Shown piece after piece: positions 8,512 through 17,317 of a stretch of DNA of 64,000 nucleotides (positions within the stretch are counted from its first letter, which is position 1; the number at the start of each line of letters is the position of its first letter). This DNA is from Streptomyces cellulosae. GTDB lineage: Bacteria; Actinomycetota; Actinomycetes; Streptomycetales; Streptomycetaceae. Both the position numbers and the translations under genes were made by a program. Below the pieces are notes generated by a model that did no database searches, was not told the DNA's origin, and saw only the letters and a program-made list of their open reading frames with translations. Where the stretch lies: contig BNBH01000002.1 of assembly GCA_014655195.1 (NCBI GenBank), forward strand, positions 180,406 to 244,405, in the 5' to 3' direction.

Positions 8512-9198
8512 ATGACGATCCGCGTCCTGCTCGCCGACGACCAGGCGCTGCTGCGCAGCGCCTTCCGCGTCCTCGTCGACTCCGAGCCGGACATGGAGGT
8601 CGTGGGCGAGGCGTCCGACGGCGCCGAGGCCGTCCGACTGGCCCGCGAGCACCGGCCCGACGTGGTCCTCATGGACATCCGCATGCCCGGCACCGACGGT
8701 CTCGCCGCCACCCGCGAGATCAGCGCCGACCCCGCGCTCGACGGGGTGCGGGTGGTCATACTGACGACCTTCGAGGTCGACGACTACGTGGTGCAGTCGC
8801 TGCGGGCCGGCGCCTCCGGCTTCCTGGGCAAGGGATCCGAGCCGGGCGAGATGCTCAACGCCGTGCGCATCGCCGCCGGGGGAGAGGCGCTGCTGTCCCC
8901 GCAGGCCACCAAGGGCCTGATCGCCCGCTTCCTCGCCCAGGAAGGCCCCGGCCCCGACCAGGACCCCGAGCGCGCCGAACGGCTCGACTCGCTCACCGTG
9001 CGGGAGCGGGAGGTGCTGGTCCAGGTCGCCGGCGGCCACTCCAACGACGAGATCGCCGAACGCCTCGAGGTCAGCCCGCTCACCGTGAAGACCCACGTCA
9101 ACCGCGCCATGGCCAAGCTGGGCGCCCGCGACCGGGCCCAGCTCGTGGTCATCGCCTACGAGTCCGGGCTGGTCCGTCCGAGGACGGACCAGGCGTAG
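8512..9198 (+). CDS. NarL/FixJ-type response regulator
   Basis: 228 residues. The receiver domain has the acidic pocket LADDQ, the phosphorylation site Asp near 55 (VVLMDIRMPG), Thr in ILTTFE and a GFLGKG Lys. A LuxR-type helix-turn-helix covers about 155-220 (LTVREREVLVQVAGGHSND, SPLTVKTHVNRAMAKLG). It is the expected partner of the kinase immediately upstream, and ATG at 8512 has GGAG 9 nt before it. The gene ends 155 bp before the RND exporter, which is the most likely nearby target. Confidence 0.9.
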   Translation: MTIRVLLADDQALLRSAFRVLVDSEPDMEVVGEASDGAEAVRLAREHRPDVVLMDIRMPGTDGLAATREISADPALDGVRVVILTTFEVDDYVVQSLRAGASGFLGKGSEPGEMLNAVRIAAGGEALLSPQATKGLIARFLAQEGPGPDQDPERAERLDSLTVREREVLVQVAGGHSNDEIAERLEVSPLTVKTHVNRAMAKLGARDRAQLVVIAYESGLVRPRTDQA

Positions 9199-9353
9199 CC
9201 GCGAGTACTGCGGCGGGAGTAGGGGCCGCCTGAAGAATCGGACCTCGGGACCACGGATCGGCACGGGGTCATGGCTCAGGGTGTAGAGCGGGCCGCCCAC
9301 TGCGCGCGCCCGTCTGCCGTAACTTCGCCGCGACGGAAAAGAGACCCTGACCC

Positions 9354-12300
9354 ATGTCCTGGCTGTCCAGATTCAGCCTCGCGCAACGGGCGCTGATCGG
9401 ACTGATGTCGATCATCGCGCTCGTCTTCGGGGCGATCGCGATACCCCAGCTCAAGCAGCAGCTCCTGCCCACCATCGAACTGCCCATGGTCTCCGTGATC
9501 GCGCCCTACCAGGGCGCCTCCCCGGACGTGGTGGAGAAGCAGGTCGTCGAACCCGTCGAGGACAGCCTGGAGGCCGTCGACGGCATCTCCGGCATCACCT
9601 CGAAGGCGAGCGAGGGCAACGCCGTGATCATGGCGTCCTTCGACTACGGCAACAACACCCAGCAGCTCGTCGCCGACGTGCAGCAGGCCGTCAACCGGGC
9701 CGGCGCCCGGCTGCCGTCCGGGGTGGACCCGCAGGTCGTCGCCGGATCCACGGACGACATCCCGACCGTGGTCCTCGCCGTCACCTCCGACAAGGACCAG
9801 CAGGCGCTCGCCGACCAGCTGGACCGCACGGTGGTGCCCGCGCTGAAGAGCATCGACGGCGTCGGCCAGGTCCTGGTGGACGGCGTACGCGACCTCCAGG
9901 TCACCGTCGTCCCCGACGAGGCGAAGCTCGCCAGGGCGGGCCTGACCAGCGCGTCGGTCGCGCAGGCCCTCCAGGCCGGCGGCGCGACCGTCCCGGCCGG
10001 CTCCTTCGACGAGAACGGCGCCAACCGCACCGTCCAGGTCGGCGGCGGCTTCACCTCCGTCCGGCAGATCCAGGACCTGATGGTCACCGCCGCCCCCGGC
10101 CAGGGCAAGCCCGTCCGCCTCGGCGACGTGGCCACGGTCCGCCAGGAGGAGGCGCGCTCCGACTCCCTCACCCGCACCAACGGCAGGCCCAGCCTCGCCG
10201 TGATGGCCACCATGGACCACGACGGCAGCGCCGTCGCCGTCTCCGAGGCCGTCGAGAAGAAACTGCCCGGTCTGCGCAAGGACCTCGGCGACGGCGCCAC
10301 CCTCACCGTGGTCAGCGACCAGGGCCCCGCGGTCTCCAAGGCCATCGACGGCCTCACCACCGAGGGCGCGCTCGGCCTGCTCTTCGCCGTGCTGGTGATC
10401 CTCGTCTTCCTCGCGTCGGTCCGCTCCACCCTCGTCACCGCGGTGTCCATCCCGCTGTCGGTGGTGCTCGCGCTGATCGTGCTGTGGACCCGCGACCTGT
10501 CGCTCAACATGCTGACCCTGGGCGCCCTGACCATCGCCGTCGGCCGGGTCGTCGACGACTCCATCGTCGTCCTGGAGAACATCAAGCGGCACCTCGGCTA
10601 CGGCGAGGAACGCCACTCCGCGATCATGAACGCGGTGCGTGAGGTGGCCGGCGCGGTCACCTCCTCCACCCTCACCACCGTCGCCGTGTTCCTGCCGATC
10701 GGCCTGGTCGGCGGCATGGTGGGCGAGCTGTTCGGCTCCTTCAGCCTCACCGTCACCGCCGCGCTGCTGGCGTCCCTGCTGGTGTCGCTGACGGTCGTCC
10801 CGGTGCTGTCGTACTGGTTCCTGCGGCCCCCGAAGGGCACCCCGGAGGACGCCGAGGAGGCCCGCAGGCAGGCCGAGGAGAAGGAGGCCAGGAGCCGCCT
10901 CCAGCGGGCCTACGTGCCCGTGCTGCGCTTCGCCACCCGGCGCCGGCTGACCAGCGTCGCCATCGCCGTGGTCGTGCTGATCGCCACCTTCGCCATGGCC
11001 CCGCTGCTGAAGACCAACTTCTTCGACGCGGGCGAGCAGCAGGTCCTCACCGTCACGCAGAAGCTCGAGCCCGGCACCAGCCTGGCCGCCACCGACGCGC
11101 AGGCGAAGAAGGTCGAGAAGCTGCTCTCGGACACCGAGGGCGTCAAGGATCACCAGGTGACCGTCGGCTCGTCCGGCTTCATGGCGGCCTTCGGCGGCGG
11201 CACCGACACCAACCAGGCGAGCTACCAGGTCATGCTGGAGGACTCCGCGTCCTCCGACGACGTCCGTGACGAGATCGAGAAGGGCCTCGCCGGGCTCGAC
11301 GGCATCGGCACCACCACGGTGGCGGCCGGCGACGGCTTCGGCAGCCAGGACCTCAGCGTGGTCGTCAAGGCGGCCGACGCGCGGGTGCTCAACAAGGCGG
11401 CCGAGCAGGTCCGCGAGGCGGTGGCCACCCTGGACGACGTCACCGACGTCACCAGCGACCTGGCGCAGAGCGTGCCCCGCATCTCGGTCACGCCCAACGA
11501 CAAGGCCGCCGCGGCCGGCTTCGACGCCCAGACCCTCGGCATGGCCGTCGCCCAGTCGGTGAAGGGCACCCCGGCCGCCAAGGCCGTCCTCGACGACACC
11601 GAGCGGGACGTCGTGATCCGCTCGGCGCGGCCCGCCACGACCGTCGAGGAGCTGCGCGACCTGCGTCTCGGCCCGGTCAAGCTGGGTGACATCGCCGCCG
11701 TCCGGCAGGTGGACGGCCCGGTCTCCATGACCCGGATCGACGGCCAGCGCGCGGCCACCGTCACCGCCCGCCCGGTCGGCGACAACACGGGCACGGTGGG
11801 CACGGCGCTCCAGTCGAAGATCAACGAGCTGACGCTGCCCGCGGGCGCGACGGCCGAGATCGGCGGCGTGACCGAGGACCAGGACGAGGCCTTCGTCAAC
11901 CTGGGCCTGGCCATGCTGGCCGCCATCGCGATCGTGTTCATGCTGCTGGTCGGCACGTTCCGCTCGCTGGCCCAGCCGCTGATCCTGCTGGTGTCGGTGC
12001 CGTTCGCGGCGACCGGCGCGATCGGTCTGCTGCTGGTCACCGGCACCCCGATGGGCGTCCCGGCGATGATCGGCATGCTGATGCTGATCGGCATCGTGGT
12101 CACCAACGCGATCGTGCTGATCGACCTGATCAACCAGTACCGCGCACAGGGTCACGGCGTCATCGACGCCGTCCTGGAGGGCGGCCGGCACCGGCTGCGG
12201 CCCATCCTGATGACGGCCCTGGCGACGATCTTCGCCCTGCTCCCGATGGCGCTCGGCGTCACCGGCGAGGGCGGCTTCATCGCCCAGCCGCTCGCGGTGG

Positions 12301-12473
12301 TGGTGATCGGCGGCCTGATCACGTCGACCCTGCTCACGCTGCTCCTGGTCCCGACGCTCTACGCGATGCTGGAACTCCGCAAGGAACGCCGCGCCCTGAA
12401 GCGCGCGGCGAAGCGGGAGGCGGCCTCCCACCCGGAGCCGGCCCCCGGCAAGGAGGCGCCGGCGCAGGTCTGA
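9354..12473 (+). CDS. RND-superfamily (AcrB/HAE1-like) efflux transporter
   Basis: 1039 residues, the normal length for AcrB-type pumps. It starts with a first transmembrane helix (RALIGLMSIIALVFGAIAIP), a porter segment containing ASPDVVEKQVVEPVED, helices TM2-TM6 (ALGLLFAVLVILVFLASV onward) with the charged TM4 motif TIAVGRVVDDSIVVLENI, a second porter half, and TM8-TM12 ending LVPTLYAMLEL. The paired Asp residues in GRVVDDS are the proton-relay positions. No periplasmic adaptor or outer-membrane partner is encoded nearby, as expected in a Gram-positive. Substrate unknown; drugs or lipids are typical. It follows a two-component pair and ends at a strong hairpin. Confidence 0.9.
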   Translation: MSWLSRFSLAQRALIGLMSIIALVFGAIAIPQLKQQLLPTIELPMVSVIAPYQGASPDVVEKQVVEPVEDSLEAVDGISGITSKASEGNAVIMASFDYGNNTQQLVADVQQAVNRAGARLPSGVDPQVVAGSTDDIPTVVLAVTSDKDQQALADQLDRTVVPALKSIDGVGQVLVDGVRDLQVTVVPDEAKLARAGLTSASVAQALQAGGATVPAGSFDENGANRTVQVGGGFTSVRQIQDLMVTAAPGQGKPVRLGDVATVRQEEARSDSLTRTNGRPSLAVMATMDHDGSAVAVSEAVEKKLPGLRKDLGDGATLTVVSDQGPAVSKAIDGLTTEGALGLLFAVLVILVFLASVRSTLVTAVSIPLSVVLALIVLWTRDLSLNMLTLGALTIAVGRVVDDSIVVLENIKRHLGYGEERHSAIMNAVREVAGAVTSSTLTTVAVFLPIGLVGGMVGELFGSFSLTVTAALLASLLVSLTVVPVLSYWFLRPPKGTPEDAEEARRQAEEKEARSRLQRAYVPVLRFATRRRLTSVAIAVVVLIATFAMAPLLKTNFFDAGEQQVLTVTQKLEPGTSLAATDAQAKKVEKLLSDTEGVKDHQVTVGSSGFMAAFGGGTDTNQASYQVMLEDSASSDDVRDEIEKGLAGLDGIGTTTVAAGDGFGSQDLSVVVKAADARVLNKAAEQVREAVATLDDVTDVTSDLAQSVPRISVTPNDKAAAAGFDAQTLGMAVAQSVKGTPAAKAVLDDTERDVVIRSARPATTVEELRDLRLGPVKLGDIAAVRQVDGPVSMTRIDGQRAATVTARPVGDNTGTVGTALQSKINELTLPAGATAEIGGVTEDQDEAFVNLGLAMLAAIAIVFMLLVGTFRSLAQPLILLVSVPFAATGAIGLLLVTGTPMGVPAMIGMLMLIGIVVTNAIVLIDLINQYRAQGHGVIDAVLEGGRHRLRPILMTALATIFALLPMALGVTGEGGFIAQPLAVVVIGGLITSTLLTLLLVPTLYAMLELRKERRALKRAAKREAASHPEPAPGKEAPAQV

Positions 12474-12496
12474 CGCGCCGTCCGTCCGCACGACAG

Positions 12497-12527
12497 GGGC
12501 GCCCCCGTGGAATCCACGGGGGCGCCC
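12497..12527 (+). terminator. Hairpin terminator of the RND gene
   Basis: A perfect 14-bp stem, GGGCGCCCCCGTGG against CCACGGGGGCGCCC, with a 3-nt AAT loop, begins 24 nt after the RND stop codon. The 3' flank TCCGTTTCCG is only mildly T-rich. Confidence 0.85.
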
Positions 12528-12541
12528 TCCGTTTCCGCTCG

Positions 12542-12926
12542 TCAGCACTTCCAGGTGTGGCTGCGGACGAAGGCGCCCGCTCCCTTCAGGTCGAGCTTCC
12601 GAACCTTGCGGACGCAGAGCATCTTGGTGCCCCTCATCCCGGTCTTGGTCCAAATAAACACCTTGGCACCGCTTTTGTCCCTCTTGTAGACCGACTGCAC
12701 CCGCGCTTCTTCGACCAGCTGCAGACGGAGCTGCCGGACCGCCAGTCCGGGTCGTCGATCTGCCAGCCGCAGGGGCTGCCCTCGCCGTCGTCCCTTGAGG
12801 GTGAGCCGGGGTTCCCTCCCGTTCCTGCCACGTCGTCAGGAGCGCGCGCGACAGCAGCGGCAGCACACCGGGGCCGTGCTCGCCCCCGGCCGCGCCGTCC
12901 GCGGCGGCGGACCGCTCCGCGGACAC
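12542..12926 (-). pseudogene. Decayed remnant, possibly of an nSTAND1/WD40-type protein plus a small C-terminal piece
   Basis: Three protein-like fragments lie in order on the minus strand but in three different frames. Near 12800-12926 is EHGPGVLPLLSRALLTTWQ, which resembles the nSTAND1 ATPase module of large Streptomyces WD40 proteins as I remember it. Near 12720-12800 is SPCGWQIDDPDW. At 12542-12700 a 52-codon frame (GTG start possible) reads VYKRDKSGAKVFIWTKTG, then RGTKMLCVRKVRKLD, and ends SHTWKC. This last piece has clearly lower GC (AAAAGC, GTGTTTATTTGG) than its surroundings. The gap lies between the RND and nadA terminators. The last fragment could instead be a live tiny gene. Confidence 0.45.
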
Positions 12927-12964
12927 GCGGGCCGGGGACGGTCACCCGTCCCCGGCCCGCGTGT
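12923..12964 (-). terminator. Hairpin terminator of nadA
   Basis: A 19-bp perfect stem, ACACGCGGGCCGGGGACGG against its complement at 12946-12964, with a TCAC loop, lies about 20 bp beyond the nadA stop codon on the minus strand. Confidence 0.85.
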
Positions 12965-12984
12965 GCGTACGGTCCTCGCGGCCG

Positions 12985-14169
12985 CTACGGCAGCGCCAGC
13001 ATGCGTTCCAGGGCCAGCTTCGCGAAGGCCTCCGTCTCCTTGTCGACCTGGATGCGGTTGACCAGGGTGCCCTCGGCGAGGGACTCCAGGGCCCAGACCA
13101 GGTGGGGGAGGTCGATGCGGTTCATGGTCGAGCAGAAGCAGACCGTGCGGTCGAGGAACACGATCTCCTTGTCCTCGGACGCGAAACGGTTCGCCAGGCG
13201 GCGGACCAGGTTCAGCTCGGTGCCGATGGCCCACTTGGAGCCGGCCGGGGCCGCCTCCAGCGTCTTGATGATGTACTCGGTCGAGCCGACGTGGTCCGCG
13301 GCGGCGACGACCTCGTGCCGGCACTCGGGGTGCACCAGGACGTTGACGCCCGGGATGCGCTCACGGACCTCGTTCACCGAGTCCAGGCTGAAGCGGCCGT
13401 GCACCGAGCAGTGGCCGCGCCACAGGATCATCTTCGCGGCGCGCAGCTCCTCGGCGGTCAGACCGCCGTTCGGCTTGTGCGGGTTGTAGACGACGCAGTC
13501 CTCCAGCGACATCCCCATGTCCCGCACCGCCGTGTTGCGGCCCAGGTGCTGGTCGGGGAGGAAGAGGACCTTCTCGCCCTGCTCGAACGCCCAGTCCAGG
13601 GCCCGCTTGGCGTTCGACGAGGTGCAGATCGTGCCGCCGTGCTTACCGGTGAAGGCCTTGATGTCGGCGGAGGAGTTCATGTACGAGACGGGGACGACCT
13701 GCTCGGCTATCCCGGCCTCGGTCAGCACGTCCCAGCACTCGGCGACCTGCTCGGCGGTGGCCATGTCCGCCATGGAGCAGCCGGCCGCGAGGTCGGGGAG
13801 GACGACCTTCTGGTCGTCGCCGGTGAGGATGTCGGCGGACTCGGCCATGAAGTGCACACCGCAGAACACGATGTACTCGGCCTGGGGGCGCGCGGCCGCG
13901 TCCCGCGCCAGCTTGAAGGAGTCGCCCGTGACGTCGGCGAACTGGATGACCTCGTCCCGCTGGTAGTGGTGGCCGAGCACGAAGACCTTGTCCCCGAGCT
14001 TCGCCTTGGCCGCGCGGGCGCGCTCCACCAGGTCCGGGTCGGACGGCGAGGGGAGGTCGCCGGGGCACTCCACTCCGCGCTCGCTCCTCGGGTCGGCCTC
14101 ACGGCCGAGGAGCAGCAGGGCGAGGGGAGTCGGCTGGACGTCGAGCTCCTGGGTCTGGGCGGTGGTCAC
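12985..14169 (-). CDS. nadA: Quinolinate synthase NadA
   Basis: Condenses iminoaspartate with dihydroxyacetone phosphate to quinolinate in de novo NAD synthesis, using a [4Fe-4S] cluster. 394 residues. Visible family motifs are LGHHYQRDEVIQFAD, YIVFCGVHFMAESADIL, ADMATAEQ, MNSSADIKAF, LFLPDQHLGRN, HPECRHEV and the cysteine-rich TVCFCSTM; the cluster Cys residues lie in FCG, ECR and the final CFC segment. GTG at 14169 (MTTAQTQELD) is chosen over GTG at 14178 because AAAGGG lies at a workable distance only for the former. The Fe-S carrier gene erpA is divergent, about 286 bp away, a sensible partner for a cluster enzyme. nadB and nadC are not next to it here. Confidence 0.95.
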   Translation of the reverse strand: MTTAQTQELDVQPTPLALLLLGREADPRSERGVECPGDLPSPSDPDLVERARAAKAKLGDKVFVLGHHYQRDEVIQFADVTGDSFKLARDAAARPQAEYIVFCGVHFMAESADILTGDDQKVVLPDLAAGCSMADMATAEQVAECWDVLTEAGIAEQVVPVSYMNSSADIKAFTGKHGGTICTSSNAKRALDWAFEQGEKVLFLPDQHLGRNTAVRDMGMSLEDCVVYNPHKPNGGLTAEELRAAKMILWRGHCSVHGRFSLDSVNEVRERIPGVNVLVHPECRHEVVAAADHVGSTEYIIKTLEAAPAGSKWAIGTELNLVRRLANRFASEDKEIVFLDRTVCFCSTMNRIDLPHLVWALESLAEGTLVNRIQVDKETEAFAKLALERMLALP

Positions 14170-14230
14170 GACACGCACCCTTTCTGTTCTGGCGACTTCT
14201 CGTCGAATTGACGCTATCTATCATAACCGG

Positions 14231-14274
14231 TTCACGTCACTTTGACGATGGCCATAGCGTCCATGTGACGTGAA
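14231..14274. promoter_or_regulatory. 10-bp inverted repeat between nadA and erpA
   Basis: TTCACGTCAC at 14231-14240 and its exact complement GTGACGTGAA at 14265-14274 flank a 24-bp spacer. The pair sits upstream of divergent nadA and erpA, beside a TATGAT/TAGATA box reading towards nadA. It could be a binding site for a regulator of either gene. No regulator is assigned. Confidence 0.45.
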
Positions 14275-14455
14275 TCCCGGCGGCCGCCCGTTCATTCCCG
14301 GCGAGCCCCGGCAAGCGACGGTTTCCGCTCCGCACGGCGTGTGCGAGCATGAGGAGGGAGCCGAGGAAAAGACGCACCCGGCCCGGAATGAATCCGCGGC
14401 CCCGTCGGTTGCAACCGTCGGCAAGCAGTCTCCGTACAACCCGGGAGAGATGTAG

Positions 14456-14812
14456 ATGTCCGTATCGGACGAGACCACCACCGTGACCGACGGCATCGTC
14501 CTGACCGACGCCGCCGCGTCCAAGGTCAAGGCCCTGCTCGACCAGGAAGGCCGTGACGACCTCGCGCTGCGCGTGGCCGTCCAGCCCGGCGGCTGCTCCG
14601 GCCTGCGGTACCAGCTCTTCTTCGACGAGCGCTCGCTCGACGGCGACGTGGTGAAGGACTTCGGCGGTGTGAAGGTCGTCACCGACCGCATGAGCGCCCC
14701 GTACCTGGGCGGCGCCACCATCGACTTCGTCGACACCATCGAGAAGCAGGGCTTCACGATCGACAACCCGAACGCCACGGGTTCCTGCGCCTGCGGCGAC
14801 TCCTTCAGCTGA
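14456..14812 (+). CDS. erpA: HesB/IscA-family iron-sulfur cluster insertion protein (ErpA-like)
   Basis: 118 residues, A-type Fe-S carrier. The three cluster-binding cysteines are seen in PGGCSGLRYQL and the C-terminal SCACGDSF, giving the family's C...CxC pattern. It accepts clusters from the Suf machinery and hands them to target enzymes. The start is ATG at 14456, after GGGAGAGA. It is divergent from nadA, whose product needs a [4Fe-4S] cluster. It ends in a large hairpin shared with the convergent gene. Confidence 0.92.
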   Translation: MSVSDETTTVTDGIVLTDAAASKVKALLDQEGRDDLALRVAVQPGGCSGLRYQLFFDERSLDGDVVKDFGGVKVVTDRMSAPYLGGATIDFVDTIEKQGFTIDNPNATGSCACGDSFS

Positions 14813-14841
14813 GCCTCACCGGTCCGTCCGGCGGACCGCAT

Positions 14842-14885
14842 GACGAAGGCGGCGGCCCCGTGACCACGGGACCGCCGCCTTCGTC
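14842..14885. terminator. Bidirectional hairpin between erpA and the convergent membrane-protein gene
   Basis: GACGAAGGCGGCGG at 14842-14855 pairs perfectly with CCGCCGCCTTCGTC at 14872-14885, and an inner CCCGTG/CACGGG can extend it. It lies between the two convergent stop codons. Confidence 0.85.
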
Positions 14886-14899
14886 GTACGCGATGCCGC

Positions 14900-17317
14900 C
14901 TAGCGGGCGTCGGAAGGTGCCGGCAGGCGGGCGCCGCCCTTGTGCAGCGGCACCGGCTCGCCGTCCGACGTCACCACCTGGCGGTCGCCGAGGGGGGCGT
15001 CCAGCTTCAGCGTCCGCTCGTACTGCTTGGCGATGAGGATGCACACCTTGTCCGGCCAGGGCGTCTCGGTCACCCGCACGGTGACCTTGCCCCCGCTCTC
15101 GCTCGCCGCCGCCTCGTAGTCGGCGCAGACGCCGCCCGTGAACGTCACGGTCAGTTCGTCGCCCTCGGCCCGGTAGCCCTCCACCTCGACCTCGCGGGTG
15201 GCCGGCGCGGACGTCGGCTCGTCACCGGGGCCCGACGGCTCCCCGGACCCGGCCGGCCCGGCGAGGAACTCCGGGTCCACCGCCGGGTGCGTCACCGTGA
15301 ACGGGTTGTCGGAGCCCGCCGGGCGCACCTCGAACAGCCACGACGGCACCAGCGCGGGGCGCCCGTCCACCGAGTGCGCGGCCAGCCCGAACACCGCCTC
15401 GTCCACCGACACCGTGTCGCCTGCCGGCTGCCGCTTCGTCGCCGGGGCGCACGGCTCCTCCTGCTGCTGTCCCTCGTCCAGCGGTACGGGACTGGCACAG
15501 CCGCCGATCTCCACCCGGTCGCCGGCGCCGGGCGCGCCGTTCATCGCGTCCAGCGCCTCGCGGGCGCTCACCACCGGGTACTCGTCGCCCTTCACCGGCT
15601 CCGCGAGCCGCCCGCTGCCGCCCACGACCTCGCCGCTCGCCCCGACGACCACCCCGGTCGTCCAGCCGTACGTCGGCAGCCCGCCGATCTCCGGGTCGGC
15701 GTTCACCACGCGGCTGCCGTCCAGGACCTGGCTCGCGTCCAGCTTGGCGTCGTCCTGGCCCAACGCCTTCAGCACCGGCGCGGCCGCCTTCTTCGCGGCG
15801 GCCTCGCTCACCGCGGCCGTCTTGGCGCCGGTCGGGGCCTTGCAGGTGGCGCCCTTGCAGTTGTCGCTGCGGGGGATGTTCCGGCTGAACGTCCAGGCGC
15901 CGGGGGCCTGCTTGTCGACGCGCAGGGTCGGGCCGGAGCCGTCCTGGCCGCCGATGCGCCAGGAGCCGCCCTCGGCGACCGGCTTGCCCTCGACACCCAG
16001 CGCCTCGGCCAGGGCGACGACCTGGTCCTCGGTGACCTGGCCCCGCGCGTGGAACACGGGCGCGGCGTCCGGGCCGTCGGGGAGGGCGCCCTCGGCGCGG
16101 TAGGTCGCGCCGTACGGGTTGGGCTCGCCCGGCGCGATGCCGTTCGGGCCGCTCTCGGAGTAGCCGTCCAGGGCGAGCGGCGGGGGAGTGGCGTCCCCGT
16201 TCGCCCCCGGCGTCGCACCGCCCCCGGAGTCCCCGGTCGCCCCGGCGGCGAGATACGCCCCACCGCCGCCGACCAGCAGCACGGCGGCGGCGACGGAGGC
16301 CACCAGCGCCGGCGTCCGCCGCCGCACGGGCCTCTCGGCCCCGGGGTCCCCGTCGTGCCCGGCGCCGACGACGGGTTCGGGGCCGGCGTAGGCGTGGTCG
16401 TCGGAACCGTCACCCGCGGCGGCCGGGCCGGCGGCTTCGGCCGCGGACGCGTCCGCCCGCGCGGACTCGGCCTCCCCGGCGCGGGGCGCGTCCCCGTCCC
16501 GCGGACCGGTCGCTTCCGGCTTCGCGGGCGGCGGGGGCGCGGACTCGTTCGTGGCGGTGGCGGGGGCGCCGGCCCGCTGGGGTCCGTCCTTCTCGGTGCG
16601 AGGTGTGTCGCTGTCGGTGGCCTGTGGGCCGGTCGCTTCCGGCTTCGCGGGCGGCGGGGGCGCGGACTCGTTCGTGGCGGTGGCGGGGGCGCCGGCCCGC
16701 TGGGGTCCGTCCTTCTCGGTGCGAGGTGTGTCGCTGTCGGTGGCCTGTGGGCCGGTCGCTTCCGGCTTCGCGGGCGGCGGGGGCGCGGACTCGTTCGTGG
16801 CGGTGGCGGGGGCGCCGGCCCGCTGGGGTCCGTCCTTCTCGGTGCGAGGTGTGTCGCTGTCGGCGGCCTGTGGGCCGGTCGCTTCCGGGGTCGCCCGCCG
16901 CGAAGCCGCGGACGCATCGGCCGGTGTGGCCTGCGCGTCGATCCGGCCGGGCTCGTCGGACCCGGCCGCGGATGCCGTGGTCCCGTCGGGCGCCGCCGCG
17001 GGCCCGTGCTCGGCGGTCCCGCCCGCCCCGGGCCGGGAGGCGCCGGTACCCGGCTCCGTCCCCTCCGGCCGACCGGCCGGTCCGGCGTCACCCGCGCGTG
17101 TGAGGCTTCCGGCCTCGGACGCCGAGGCGTCCGCACCCTCGGCGCCCTCAGGCTGCGAAGCCTCTTCGTTCTCGTCCGCGCCCCGCGTCCCCGCGGCGCC
17201 GGAATCGGATGCGGCCGCCTCCGGGGAGGCGGTGCGCGGCCGGGCGCCCTCCGTGTCGGGCGCGTCGCCCGAGACGGGGCGCGGCTCGTCGTCGTGGTCG
17301 GGTCGCTCGGTGTTCAC
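14900..17317 (-). CDS. Single-pass membrane protein with long disordered, repeat-bearing N-terminus
   Basis: 805 residues. The first 330 are Ala/Pro/Glu-rich and predicted disordered; residues about 148-271 consist of three 41-residue repeats (core DSDTPRTEKDGPQRAG, then NESAPPPPAKPE). A transmembrane helix at about 333-357 (LVASVAAAVLLVGGGGAYLA) is preceded by RRR, so the repeat part is cytoplasmic and the 450-residue C-terminal part is outside. The outer part contains two Cys pairs (DNCKGATC; CASP...EPCAP) and an ending like a folded beta domain. GTG at 17317 has AAGGAG 7 nt upstream. I recognise no enzyme family; an anti-sigma or envelope-sensing role is possible but unsupported. Confidence 0.8.
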   Translation of the reverse strand: MNTERPDHDDEPRPVSGDAPDTEGARPRTASPEAAASDSGAAGTRGADENEEASQPEGAEGADASASEAGSLTRAGDAGPAGRPEGTEPGTGASRPGAGGTAEHGPAAAPDGTTASAAGSDEPGRIDAQATPADASAASRRATPEATGPQAADSDTPRTEKDGPQRAGAPATATNESAPPPPAKPEATGPQATDSDTPRTEKDGPQRAGAPATATNESAPPPPAKPEATGPQATDSDTPRTEKDGPQRAGAPATATNESAPPPPAKPEATGPRDGDAPRAGEAESARADASAAEAAGPAAAGDGSDDHAYAGPEPVVGAGHDGDPGAERPVRRRTPALVASVAAAVLLVGGGGAYLAAGATGDSGGGATPGANGDATPPPLALDGYSESGPNGIAPGEPNPYGATYRAEGALPDGPDAAPVFHARGQVTEDQVVALAEALGVEGKPVAEGGSWRIGGQDGSGPTLRVDKQAPGAWTFSRNIPRSDNCKGATCKAPTGAKTAAVSEAAAKKAAAPVLKALGQDDAKLDASQVLDGSRVVNADPEIGGLPTYGWTTGVVVGASGEVVGGSGRLAEPVKGDEYPVVSAREALDAMNGAPGAGDRVEIGGCASPVPLDEGQQQEEPCAPATKRQPAGDTVSVDEAVFGLAAHSVDGRPALVPSWLFEVRPAGSDNPFTVTHPAVDPEFLAGPAGSGEPSGPGDEPTSAPATREVEVEGYRAEGDELTVTFTGGVCADYEAAASESGGKVTVRVTETPWPDKVCILIAKQYERTLKLDAPLGDRQVVTSDGEPVPLHKGGARLPAPSDAR
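16506..16874. repeat. Three near-identical 123-bp tandem repeats inside the membrane-protein gene
   Basis: Copies begin at 16506, 16629 and 16752 (exact 123-bp spacing), with a partial fourth start at 16875. The copies differ by only a few bases (for example GGTGGCCTG against GGCGGCCTG in the last one). 123 is divisible by three, so copy number can change without breaking the frame. Confidence 0.95.

Noticed and set aside
9276..12926. A 1216-codon open frame on the minus strand opposite the RND exporter
   Set aside because: Its composition (Asp/Gly/His/Arg-rich, no motif) is what the complement of GC-rich coding DNA gives; the plus-strand RND protein is unmistakable. Only its first 40 codons, upstream of the RND terminator, resemble protein and are treated as a remnant.
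14170..14455. Small reading frames in the nadA-erpA gap
   Set aside because: No frame has both a ribosome site and coding-type third positions; the gap is better explained as divergent regulatory DNA.
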